A DNA stretch of 64,000 nt from NCBI RefSeq assembly GCF_003467125.1, contig NZ_QSFA01000004.1, positions 81,311 to 145,310 on the forward strand. The letters are read 5' to 3'. The translations under genes were made by a program, and so were the position numbers. The stretch comes from Megasphaera sp. AM44-1BH. GTDB taxonomy: Bacteria > Bacillota > Negativicutes > Veillonellales > Megasphaeraceae. Below are positions 52,814 to 60,763 of the stretch, piece by piece. The first letter of the stretch is position 1, and each line of letters opens with the position of its first letter. Under the pieces are notes generated by a model that had not been told where the DNA came from, made no database searches, and worked only from the letters and a program-made list of their open reading frames with translations.

Positions 52814-54065
52814 ATGTCTGTTATGATTACCTATTCTTTTGAAAATATAAGGTCAGAATTTCTCTACGAACATTTATATCGCTGTCTTCGGGAAGATATC
52901 CAATGTGGTAAACTACGGCCTGGCGAACGTCTACCATCGAAACGTACCTTTGCCATTCATCTGGGAATCAGTACTGTCACTGTAGAAAATGCTTATAGCC
53001 AGTTACTGACAGAAGGATATATATTCCCGTCCCAAACGGGGATATTATGTAGCTGATATTACGTCCCGTCTCATGAAGCCCGTCCCTGCCAGAGGATGTC
53101 TGACCTTGCGTCAGGCTGTATCTGGCCATCTGCAACGATTCCGCGGCATGTATGCATCCCCATCACAGATAGTCATCGGAGCCGGAACTGAATATCTCTA
53201 CAGCCTGATTGTACGCCTTTTGGGAACACGGCACATTATTTGTCTGGAAGATCCGGGTTACGCCAAGGTACGACGCATTTATGAAAGCAATGGCATGACA
53301 TGCCGCTATGCCCCTCTCGATGATGGAGGAATTTCAATGGACGCACTGCGACAACTTCATGCATCGATTGCCCATATCAGTCCATCTCACCATTTCCCAA
53401 TAGGGAGAGTTATGCCTATCGCCCGCCGCTATGAGCTTCTGGGCTGGGCCAATGAAACAGAGGGACGGTATATCATCGAAGATGATTATGACAGTGAATT
53501 CCGATTTACAGGCAAACCGGTCCCGACTCTGTTCAGCATCGACGCAGGCGGTAAAGTCATCTATATGAATACCTTTTCCAAGACGCTGACGCCAACTATA
53601 CGCATCAGTTATATGGTCCTGCCTCCCGAACTGGTCCAGCCTTTCCAGGAATCTCTGGGATTTCTTTCCTGCACCGTATCAAACTTTGAACAGTATACAC
53701 TAGCCCGGTTCATCAATGATGGTTATTTTGAAAAACATTTGAACCGCATGCGGACGTATTACCGGAAAAAGCGGGATCTGCTCATTCATACCTTGAAAAA
53801 GAGCGCCCTCGCCGGGAAAGCTGATATTATCGAACAATGTGCCGGCCTGCATTTTCTGTTGCGCTTTCATACCTCCCTTGACGACATTTGCTTGAAGGAA
53901 CGTTTTCAGAAACAGGGACTGCACCTTGCCGCCCTATCTGGGTATTATCATGAACCACATCCGGATGCGTCCCATACATATCTGATAAATTATTCCAGCC
54001 TGGAAAGCAAAAAAATACCGGAAGCCATCGAACGACTCTGTCAGGCTGTTCTTTCTGAGTCGTGA
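52814..54065 (+). pseudogene. pdxR: MocR/PdxR-family regulator, frameshifted and internally deleted
   Basis: The first part (to 53056) is a GntR-type winged helix: LREDIQCGKLRPGERLPSKR, FAIHLGISTVTVENAYSQLL, TEGYIFPSQTG. At 53037-53040 a run of four G shifts the frame into a stop; with one G fewer it would read YYVADITSRLMKPVP and join the second ORF (53073-54065). That ORF is an aminotransferase-fold domain with GAGTEYLYSLIVRLLG, IIEDDYDSEFRF and the PLP Lys in YMNTFSKTLTPTIR. The usual linker and domain start (~60-75 residues) are absent, so there is a deletion besides the frameshift. It is divergent from the broken pdxS, its presumed target. Confidence 0.85.
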
Positions 54066-54110
54066 TACTTCCGGTATAGGCAGGGCTGTATGTGAACTGG
54101 GCCGGTTCTG

Positions 54111-54971
54111 TTACATAGGGCTACGGTTTTGTGTTTCGTATTTTTTTAGTTTCAGCAGATGGGTCCCTTTCAGCTTTTCGGTATAGAGATTGAGTTCCAC
54201 ATCATCGCGGAGCTGTGGCAGGAGCCGGTAGAGGTTTTTTCCCGGGCAGTCCGTGCTGTTGACATCGCGATGACCGACAATGGTCGCTGGTCCGGGATCG
54301 ATATGATAGATACGGCACAGAGCCGTTACCAGTTCCGTCAGGGATTTCATCTGGGCATCGGTCGGGACTTCTTTTTCAAAATTCCCGGTCACATTTATGC
54401 CGACTGTATGATAATTTTCCCCGTAGGCATGAGCTCCCACGACGGCCAGGGGGCGGCCCCGTTCGATGACGCCGTTTTTACGGATGACATAATGATAGCC
54501 GATGCCAGCCCAGCCATTGGCCAGGTGTGCCCGATGAATAGCGGCAGCTGATGTATCACCGTCAGGAATCCCTACATGATGAATAACAATCATATCTGTC
54601 TTGGGACGGACCAGGAGCGGTTCCCTGAAGTGGAAATTCGTTTCCTCAATGGCCAGTCCTTCCGCCGGGGCAGCATCTTTGGCCGGGTCGTATACAGCGA
54701 GGCCTTCATCACTTGATGCTTGTCCTGTCTGACGGACATCGCCTTTTTCCGTGCTGGCCGGTTCTGTCTGCACGTTTTTTTTCGTTTGCTTCTGTATCGT
54801 TTTCTTTTTTTCCTTTTTCATCTTCTTTTCCGGTGATATGGTCTGTATAGCAGTCTGGTCCGGAGCCTGCACGGCCACAGCCGTTTCACTGGCTCTGGCT
54901 GATGGCAGGCTGAATACGGAAACAGCCAGTATGACACTCAGTACAGCAGCTAACTTTATATAGGATTTCAT
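54111..54971 (-). CDS. exported N-acetylmuramoyl-L-alanine amidase (PGRP/amidase_2)
   Basis: A 286-residue protein from the ATG at 54971 (GGAGGTAAG upstream). Signal peptide MKSYIKLAAVLSVILAVSVF..., cleavage near ARASE; then a low-complexity Lys/Thr/Gln linker (~25-90). The amidase domain follows (~105-265): MIVIHHVGIPDGDTSAAAIH (zinc His), GWAGIGYHYVIRKNGVIERG, GINVTGNFEKEVPTDAQM and IVGHRDVNSTDCPGKNLY (zinc His and Cys). It cleaves the amide bond between muramic acid and the stem peptide in peptidoglycan turnover. Confidence 0.9.
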   Translation of the reverse strand: MKSYIKLAAVLSVILAVSVFSLPSARASETAVAVQAPDQTAIQTISPEKKMKKEKKKTIQKQTKKNVQTEPASTEKGDVRQTGQASSDEGLAVYDPAKDAAPAEGLAIEETNFHFREPLLVRPKTDMIVIHHVGIPDGDTSAAAIHRAHLANGWAGIGYHYVIRKNGVIERGRPLAVVGAHAYGENYHTVGINVTGNFEKEVPTDAQMKSLTELVTALCRIYHIDPGPATIVGHRDVNSTDCPGKNLYRLLPQLRDDVELNLYTEKLKGTHLLKLKKYETQNRSPM

Positions 54972-54995
54972 GTCTCTTACCTCCTCCAAAAGCGA

Positions 54996-55025
54996 CTGCC
55001 CCAGGAAATTATTCTCCTGGGGCAG
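54996..55025 (-). terminator. hairpin between the deacetylase and amidase genes
   Basis: CTGCCCCAGGA (54996-55006) and TCCTGGGGCAG (55015-55025) are perfect complements, 11 bp, with an 8-nt loop. The U-tract is poor (GCTTTT), so termination may be partial. Confidence 0.6.
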
Positions 55026-55048
55026 CTGTCATTGCCAGGCCATATTTC

Positions 55049-55900
55049 TCACGGCTGAGGAATATGTTCGGCCAATGGCTTTGTCATTTCCATATTATTC
55101 AAATATGCGTGGGTCTTCCACAACAGGGCACTGAAAGCACTAAAGGTCAGGCGGAAACGGAAATGTTTGAAACTGACAGGACCTTCAAAGAACGGCACCC
55201 GGTCGAGATCATAATGATCGTCCCAGGGGAAATCACGGCCCGTTTCCACAGTAAATCCGTAATCATATCCGGCATTCTTCGTTTCTTCCATGATCATTTC
55301 GTTGAACTTTCCTTCCGGGAACGCAATGAAATTACAGACCTTGCCGGTCCGGGCTTCAATCATAGCTTTCGATTCCTGTAATTCTTTGCGCACGCCGCTG
55401 CGGTCGAAACTCGTCAGCGGTTTATGGCTGATCGTATGGGATCCGAATTCCATCCCGTCATTACTCATTTCTTTGACCATATCCCAGGTCAGGTACCCCG
55501 GTTTGTCCATGAGATTCATAATGAGGAATATAGTGCCGCGGAATCCGTACTTCTTCATGATGGGATAGGCAAATTCGTAATTATCGACATATCCATCATC
55601 AAAGGTAATCAGTACGGGACGGTCCGGCAACGAGCCTTCTCCGCGCATATAGGCATCAAACTGCGCCTGGGTGATGGAATGATAATCGTTGTCGTGCAGA
55701 TATTTCATCTGGGCTTCAAAGTTTTCAGGTTTCATAGTGAGACATGTCTCATAGCGGTTATTGACCTGATGATAATTGAGGACGGGAACACCCGTCAGAT
55801 GGTAATTTGTCGATCCAAAATACCAATATGCAAAAATACCGGCTACAAGAACGATGACTGTAAAAATAATACCTAAAAACCAGGAAAAAAATTTTTTCAC
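55049..55900 (-). CDS. membrane-anchored polysaccharide deacetylase
   Basis: A 283-residue NodB-type deacetylase. One N-terminal helix (WFLGIIFTVIVLVAGIFAYW) anchors it outside the inner membrane. The catalytic domain has VPVLNYHQVNN, PVLITFDDGYVDNYEFAYPI (Asp-Asp motif 1), MEFGSHTISHKPLTS (H-x4-H motif 2) and FIAFPEGKFNEMI (motif 3). It resembles the PgaB/PdaA-like group. Expected targets are N-acetylglucosamine residues of peptidoglycan or a surface polysaccharide. The neighbouring amidase fits cell-wall remodelling. Confidence 0.88.
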   Translation of the reverse strand: MKKFFSWFLGIIFTVIVLVAGIFAYWYFGSTNYHLTGVPVLNYHQVNNRYETCLTMKPENFEAQMKYLHDNDYHSITQAQFDAYMRGEGSLPDRPVLITFDDGYVDNYEFAYPIMKKYGFRGTIFLIMNLMDKPGYLTWDMVKEMSNDGMEFGSHTISHKPLTSFDRSGVRKELQESKAMIEARTGKVCNFIAFPEGKFNEMIMEETKNAGYDYGFTVETGRDFPWDDHYDLDRVPFFEGPVSFKHFRFRLTFSAFSALLWKTHAYLNNMEMTKPLAEHIPQP

Positions 55901-55988
55901 ATTAAAACTCCCTTGTCCTGACTCTAAGTAAATTTATATCTTTTTAAGGATATCACAACATGAGTGCACTGACAAGGATTTTTTCGTA

Positions 55989-56381
55989 CTAAATATGCTC
56001 TATTGTTTTGATAAACCCGTTTTTCCGGAGCCAGACTTTATCCTTCCGTTCCAGAGCCTGCTGCAGCTCTTTCAGGCAGACCCGTTCTGTTTCGGCCGTT
56101 TCCCGTACGTTAACGAGATACTGCGTATCCTCAAAAATATATTCCTTTAATTCATCAGGATCTGCTATGTCTTTTAAAGCGTAACGGATATCTTCCGATT
56201 CCTGCACAATTTGGAGGATTTCCTTCCAATTGTCGTATTCCTGTTCAGAGAGGATAAATTCGCCCATCATCCCCGTATCGAGCCGTTCCTGGGAACATAT
56301 GACGCTTTTGGCATAATCAACACCGCTGCTGCGGTCGTAGACGTGGAGTTCCCGTTCTTCATTGTTGACATATACTATCAT
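55989..56381 (-). CDS. hypothetical acidic protein
   Basis: A 130-residue soluble protein, rich in Glu, Asp and Gln, beginning MIVYVNNEERELHVYDRSSG. It contains the helical runs DYAKSVICSQERLDTGMMGE, WKEILQIVQESEDIRYALKD and LKELQQALERKDKVWLRKNG. I recognise no family. A short GGAGAC ribosome site precedes the ATG. It lies alone between the deacetylase and a divergent pyruvate-kinase-like gene. Codon use is like that of its neighbours and the frame is intact, so it is probably a real lineage-specific gene. Confidence 0.6.
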   Translation of the reverse strand: MIVYVNNEERELHVYDRSSGVDYAKSVICSQERLDTGMMGEFILSEQEYDNWKEILQIVQESEDIRYALKDIADPDELKEYIFEDTQYLVNVRETAETERVCLKELQQALERKDKVWLRKNGFIKTIEHI

Positions 56382-56532
56382 GACTATTGTCTCCTTTGCG
56401 TGAAGTGTATTTATTATATCATATAATTACTTTTTAATCTCTGTACATCGTGACCACCTGGTACGTAAAATGATTCCGTTTATTGTAAAATTACCGTAAA
56501 AATACTTTCTTTTCCCGCAACAGTGGTATACT

Positions 56533-57717
56533 ATGATTGCATACACATGTATTCTGGCCCACAATTCCAATCTGATTTTCGGCAGCCACCCCGATGCATC
56601 GTACACCAATATCATGGTAACCATGCCGCCGGAAGCAGCCACAGACTACAGACTGGTCCGCAGTCTCCTGGAAGCCGGCATGGACATGGCACGCATCAAT
56701 TGCGCCCACGATACGCAGGATATGTGGCAGGCTATGCTGCGTCATATCCATAAGGCAGAAAAGGAAACAAAGAAACGTTGCAAGATTTACATGGATCTGG
56801 CCGGCCCGAAAGTCCGGATTTCCCAGGTACTCGTCCCCGGAGATGACGACCGGGTCTATACAGACGATTTCTTTTTCCTCGCCCGGGGGAAAATTTCCGA
56901 TTATCCTTCTGATTATACAGGAAATGTCATCATCACCTGCAGTATCCCCCAGGTATTCGACCATCTTCAGGAAGGCGACCCCGTCGTCATCGATGATGGC
57001 AAGCTGAATTGTGTCGTCACCAGACTGACACCTCAGGGAGCGTACCTGCGCGTCGTTTCGACAAAAGCCAAAGGATTCCGCCTGAAAAATAAGCGGAGCC
57101 TTAATTTCCCTAAAACACCGCTGGACATTACGCCCCTTACAAAAAAGGACCTGACCGATCTCGATTTCATCATCCATCATGCCGATGCCATCGGGTATTC
57201 CTTCGTCCGCAACCGCGCCGATATCCTCCTTTTACAGGATGAACTGCAGAAACAGCTGGGAAACAAAGCCCGGAACATGGCAATCATCGCGAAAATAGAA
57301 ACCAGAGACAGTGTACACAATCTGCCGGAAATTATCGTCCAGGCAGCCTCCAGGAATCCCTTCGGTGTCATGATTGCCCGGGGAGATCTGGCCGTCGAAG
57401 CAGGATATCACCGTCTGGCAGAACTCCAGGAAGAAATACTCTGGATTTGTGAAGCCGCCCACGTTCCCGTCATCTGGGCAACGCAGGTTCTGGAAAACCT
57501 CGTCAAGACCGGCATACCCTCACGGGCAGAAATCACCGATGCCGCCATGAGCGAACGGGCCGAATGTGTCATGCTCAATAAAGGACCGTATATCGTCAAA
57601 GCCGTTTCCAGTCTGGCCGATATCGTAAAACGTATGGAAGGTCATCAGTATAAAAAAGCGCCCCAGCTGCGTACACTCCATATTGCAGAGGATACGCTAA
57701 AAGAATTCGACCTGTAA
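56533..57717 (+). CDS. pyruvate-kinase-like protein without the C-terminal regulatory domain
   Basis: A 394-residue protein with the pyruvate kinase barrel: NIMVTMPPEAATDYRLVRSL, GMDMARINCAHD (family 'ARxNxAH'), CKIYMDLAGPKVRISQV (KxxxDLxGPKxR), IAKIETRDSVHNLPEIIVQA (AKIE, catalytic), FGVMIARGDLAVEAGY (MxARGDL, metal site) and VPVIWATQVLENLVKTGIPS, RAEITDAAMS. The allosteric C-terminal domain is absent. The family of this type usually has an extra N-terminal region; here it is short, and residues just after the ATG (HNSNLIFG) already look like its middle, so the N-terminus may be truncated. A TATACT abuts the ATG and no good ribosome site is visible. Confidence 0.72.
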   Translation: MIAYTCILAHNSNLIFGSHPDASYTNIMVTMPPEAATDYRLVRSLLEAGMDMARINCAHDTQDMWQAMLRHIHKAEKETKKRCKIYMDLAGPKVRISQVLVPGDDDRVYTDDFFFLARGKISDYPSDYTGNVIITCSIPQVFDHLQEGDPVVIDDGKLNCVVTRLTPQGAYLRVVSTKAKGFRLKNKRSLNFPKTPLDITPLTKKDLTDLDFIIHHADAIGYSFVRNRADILLLQDELQKQLGNKARNMAIIAKIETRDSVHNLPEIIVQAASRNPFGVMIARGDLAVEAGYHRLAELQEEILWICEAAHVPVIWATQVLENLVKTGIPSRAEITDAAMSERAECVMLNKGPYIVKAVSSLADIVKRMEGHQYKKAPQLRTLHIAEDTLKEFDL

Positions 57718-57742
57718 TTATTGACTTTTGCCATTTTATTAA

Positions 57743-57771
57743 TTGACATATGTCGTTATATAGTGTATACT
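57743..57771 (+). promoter_or_regulatory. promoter of the NifX-like gene
   Basis: Consensus TTGACA (57743-57748) and TATACT (57766-57771) with a 17-nt spacer, 52 nt upstream of the start at 57823. Confidence 0.87.
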
Positions 57772-57822
57772 CTATAACTGAAGAAAGAAATAGTCTCGAT
57801 ATCAGTTTAAGGAGGAATGGAT

Positions 57823-58248
57823 ATGACAACACAAGGCATTATCGCCGTTACTTATGACAACGGTAGCGTATTCCAGCATTTTGGGCGGACGGAAGCATTT
57901 AAATTTTATACGGTGGAAAATAAAGCCGTAACCAGCAGCGAAATTATCTCCACCAATGGCGTCGGCCACGAACCACTGGCCCAGTGGCTTAAAGATCACG
58001 GAGCAAATGTTCTCCTCTGTGGCAATATGGGGCCGGGAGCACGAAAAGCCCTGCAGCAGGCAGGACTTCCTTTCTACTGCGGCGTACAGGGCTCCTGCGA
58101 TGAAGCCGTCCAGGCATTTCTGGAAGACCGGCTGCAGTATAATCCCGATGCCACCTGTCCAGGAGGCCACCATCATCACCATGGAGACGGAAATCCTGAT
58201 GGTGGCCAGCACCACGCCGGCCATGATCATAGGTGCAATCATACGTAA
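57823..58248 (+). CDS. NifX/NifB-family (dinitrogenase iron-molybdenum cofactor-type) protein with His-rich tail
   Basis: A 141-residue protein; the ATG at 57823 lies 7 nt after AAGGAGG, the one at 57817 is too close. The single Nif-Mo-Co domain shows IIAVTYDNGSVFQHFGRTEA, VGHEPLAQWLKDHGANVLLC and GNMGPGARKALQQAGLPFYC. The last ~30 residues are His/Gly/Asp-rich (GGHHHHHGDGNPDGGQHHAG then HDHRC), a probable metal-binding tail. No nitrogenase genes are near; related small proteins occur in many anaerobes with an unknown metal or Fe-S role. Confidence 0.85.
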   Translation: MTTQGIIAVTYDNGSVFQHFGRTEAFKFYTVENKAVTSSEIISTNGVGHEPLAQWLKDHGANVLLCGNMGPGARKALQQAGLPFYCGVQGSCDEAVQAFLEDRLQYNPDATCPGGHHHHHGDGNPDGGQHHAGHDHRCNHT

Positions 58249-58262
58249 TCAGCCGGAACAGG

Positions 58263-58315
58263 CAGCCTCACAGCGGAATTGTATTATTTTATCCGCTATG
58301 AGGCTGTTTTTAACA
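58263..58315 (+). terminator. intrinsic terminator of the NifX-like gene
   Basis: CAGCCTCA-C-AGCGGA pairs with TCCGCT-A-TGAGGCTG around a ~14-nt loop, followed by five T. It lies about 15 nt after the stop codon. Confidence 0.88.
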
Positions 58316-58525
58316 TTTTCTTACTACGTTAACAGAATTACTGTTTTCCCTTTTCTCAGTTTCTTGTCTATAATGAAAACAACAAAAGAACTCGTGTTCT
58401 GCAGCACTGCTTTTGTCCGTTCCTGCGCTGGCTGCAGCTGGATACAAAAATCTCATTACATGTCCCTTTTAGGATTCTTGTATACTGATTTCAGCAGGAC
58501 ATCAACATTATAGTAAGGCTCCCTG
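58316..58525. other. gene-free stretch with no supported feature
   Basis: Between the NifX terminator and the next terminator lies a 46-codon plus-strand ORF (58373-58513, MKTTKELVFCSTAFVRSCAG...), without a ribosome site. Its ATG overlaps a TATAAT. Cys-containing but without recognisable features, it is more likely non-coding or the relic of a gene. Confidence 0.3.
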
Positions 58526-58582
58526 AAAAAGGGGCTGCAGCAAGGTGAATCTTTCTGTTCCACTTTGCTGCAGCCCCTTTTT
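58526..58582. terminator. bidirectional intrinsic terminator
   Basis: AAAAAGGGGCTGCAGCAAGGTG (58526-58547) pairs with the sequence at 58561-58582, giving a ~20-bp stem with A-run on one side and T-run on the other. It serves the minus-strand LysR gene and any plus-strand transcript. Confidence 0.9.
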
Positions 58583-58602
58583 CCTATGGAATAGTTACTG
58601 AC

Positions 58603-59499
58603 TCAGGTGAGACTGTCTTTGACAAACTCTTTCGTACATTCGATAAATGCCCGTGCCGGGACGGAACATTCGCCAAAGGAAGCTACCGTCAGAATGATAT
58701 CACAGCTCAGAGGCGGCGAAATAGGACGTGCAGTGAGTCCCGGATGCATGGGAGCATAAAAATCCCACATATAGACCGGCAGCAGGCTGACACAACTCGT
58801 CTGTTCCAATTTTTTCAGCATGACATAATTGCAGTTGGACGTAAACGTTGAAAGGGGCTGCAACTGATATTTTTTCATATACTCGGCTACGTTCGATTCC
58901 AGACCGTGACGGGAACGGAACATGAGTACCTGGGAAATCTGCATTTCTTCTGCAGTGATACAATCTTTCCGGGCCAGGGGATTCTCTTTGGACAGGACTG
59001 CCACATAAGGATTGACATTGAGGAGAATCCATTCATTTTCATAATCGGGCTGCTTCGTCGTAATCGTAATATCGGCGACACCGCTGCGCACCCATTCAGC
59101 CAGTGCTTTCGGGCTGTTTTCTTCCAGTATGTCTACGTCGATATTAGGGTACCGTTCCTGGAAGCGTTCGACTACGGGCAGGATGATAGCACAGGCCGTA
59201 CTGGTGAAACCGGCAATGCGCAGGCGGCCGAGATGAATGCCCTTGATATTTTCACACTGTTCTTCCAGCCTCTCCTCTACTTCAACGAGCTGTCTGGCAT
59301 AGGGCAGGATGGCATGGCCTTCTTTGGTCAGTACGACGCCTTTATTGCTCCGCTGGAGAAGGCTGAACCCGCATTCATTCTCCAGGGAGTTCATCATCTG
59401 GGTCACGGCCGACGGCGTATACCCCAGTTCCCGCGCAGCCTGGATAAAACTTCCCTTGCGGGCCGCTGTAAGGAAAACTTTATATTTTTCTATATTCAT
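58603..59499 (-). CDS. LysR-family transcriptional regulator
   Basis: A 298-residue LysR protein from the ATG at 59499 (MNIEKYKVFLTAARKGSFIQ), the normal family start. The HTH contains AARELGYTPSAVTQMMNSLE and LLQRSNKGVVLTKEGHAILP. The effector-binding domain follows (IAGFTSTACAIILPVVERFQ; LLPVYMWDFYAPMHPGLTA). The longer frame from 59598 lies inside the upstream gene and is rejected; a weak GGTGAT precedes the chosen ATG, 4 nt after the metallophosphoesterase stop. Targets are unknown. Confidence 0.9.
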   Translation of the reverse strand: MNIEKYKVFLTAARKGSFIQAARELGYTPSAVTQMMNSLENECGFSLLQRSNKGVVLTKEGHAILPYARQLVEVEERLEEQCENIKGIHLGRLRIAGFTSTACAIILPVVERFQERYPNIDVDILEENSPKALAEWVRSGVADITITTKQPDYENEWILLNVNPYVAVLSKENPLARKDCITAEEMQISQVLMFRSRHGLESNVAEYMKKYQLQPLSTFTSNCNYVMLKKLEQTSCVSLLPVYMWDFYAPMHPGLTARPISPPLSCDIILTVASFGECSVPARAFIECTKEFVKDSLT

Positions 59500-59503
59500 A
59501 TGA

Positions 59504-60763
59504 TCACCGTTTTTTCTGTAATTCGTACACCGTAACTTCCCGGGAACACAGAACGCGGAAAGGCAGCCAGTGACCGGTGCCGCGATTGACATAGCCATAG
59601 GAGCCGTCTTTTTTGAACAGGCCGCGGAGATACTTGAACCCTACGGCCTGCACCAGGGGACCGATAGGCGCAAACTGGGCGCCATGAGTGTGCCCGCACA
59701 TCGTAAGAGGTATACGGTGAGCAAAGCCTTCATCGATGAACGCCGAATTATGAGCCAGAAGAATCGTAAAAGCATCTTCCGGGATGCCATCGAGAGCCTG
59801 CTGCGTATATTCCCGCCGCTGCTCGTCGTGGAGATGGCCACTGGGAGCAAAGCTGAAATCGGTACCGGCAATGTAAAATGGCCTGTCATCACGGCCGGAT
59901 CGACCTGACAGATTCTGGCCCCGGCCGGGACTGGCGCAGAAATGGCTGTTGCGTACAATACGCACCGGCGTCGTTTCCAGCATGTCCGTAATATCTGCCA
60001 GCCCCCGGTAATATTCATGATTGCCGTAACAGAAATCGATGCCATCGGGAAACAGTGCTGCTCCATCTGCAAGGACCTGACGGCATTGGGGCAGCCGGCT
60101 CAGCTCATCGATAAGATCGCCGGTGATTTCAAGGCGGTTTACCTTTTCCTCTGCCAGCCGCTCCATGGCCGTTTTCAAGTCCTCAGGGCTGAAAAACAGT
60201 CCTATATGAGTATCGGAAATCTGGCCGATGCGGTACCCTTCCAGATAGTCTGGCAGATGAGGAAACGACAGAGGCAGTTTCGTCACGGCCAGATAACTTT
60301 CACCAATGACATCTCCCAGGCCGCTCGTCGCCGCCGCTGTGACAGGAACGGCGGCAGCCATTCCCTTCAAAAACGTGCGGCGGCTCATAGACGGTCCCCG
60401 GTGAAGCTCAGCGGCCCCACCGGCTGCCGGTATGGCTGGCCGGACACGCCATTTCAGACGATACAAAAAGACACCGGCCGCCAGTATCAGCAGGACGGGA
60501 AATGCCAGGAGGAATGCAAGGAACCAGCTTACGGACACCAGTGCCCCTGTGTGAAGCACGGTCAGCCCGATGCTCCCTGCCCCATCGGGAAAGGTGCGGC
60601 TGTACAGATACAATTCCCCCGCTCCCAGAGCACAGCAGCCTGAAAGGAGCAATGCCAGTTTCTTTCCCCGCCCGCCTTGTACGACATAGTTGTACAGTAT
60701 ACCTGAGGCCACGGAAAAACAGGACAGGATGACCATGAAATTAATAAAGAAAAGACCTTTCAT
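59504..60763 (-). CDS. membrane metallophosphoesterase with an internal twin-Arg motif (YaeI-like)
   Basis: A 419-residue protein. Three or four N-terminal helices span residues ~5-110. Then comes SRRTFLKGMAAAVPVTAAAT, a twin-arginine-like sequence followed by a hydrophobic stretch. The calcineurin-like domain (~165-400) has IGQISDTHIGLFF (D-x-H), LEITGDLIDELSRL (GD), CYGNHEYYRG (GNHE), LLAHNSAFIDEG and LTMCGHTHGAQFAPIG (GHTHG). YaeI-like enzymes hydrolyse UDP-diacylglucosamine or other phosphoesters at the membrane. It is directly followed by lysR and preceded by mutY. Confidence 0.87.
   Translation of the reverse strand: MKGLFFINFMVILSCFSVASGILYNYVVQGGRGKKLALLLSGCCALGAGELYLYSRTFPDGAGSIGLTVLHTGALVSVSWFLAFLLAFPVLLILAAGVFLYRLKWRVRPAIPAAGGAAELHRGPSMSRRTFLKGMAAAVPVTAAATSGLGDVIGESYLAVTKLPLSFPHLPDYLEGYRIGQISDTHIGLFFSPEDLKTAMERLAEEKVNRLEITGDLIDELSRLPQCRQVLADGAALFPDGIDFCYGNHEYYRGLADITDMLETTPVRIVRNSHFCASPGRGQNLSGRSGRDDRPFYIAGTDFSFAPSGHLHDEQRREYTQQALDGIPEDAFTILLAHNSAFIDEGFAHRIPLTMCGHTHGAQFAPIGPLVQAVGFKYLRGLFKKDGSYGYVNRGTGHWLPFRVLCSREVTVYELQKKR

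Noticed and set aside
56527..56532. TATACT as a -10 promoter element for the pyruvate-kinase-like gene
   Set aside because: No -35 at a suitable distance, and the start codon would precede the transcription start; not listed as a promoter.
58373..58513. 46-residue plus-strand ORF between two terminators
   Set aside because: No ribosome site, no recognisable features and its ATG overlaps a TATAAT; not reported as a gene.
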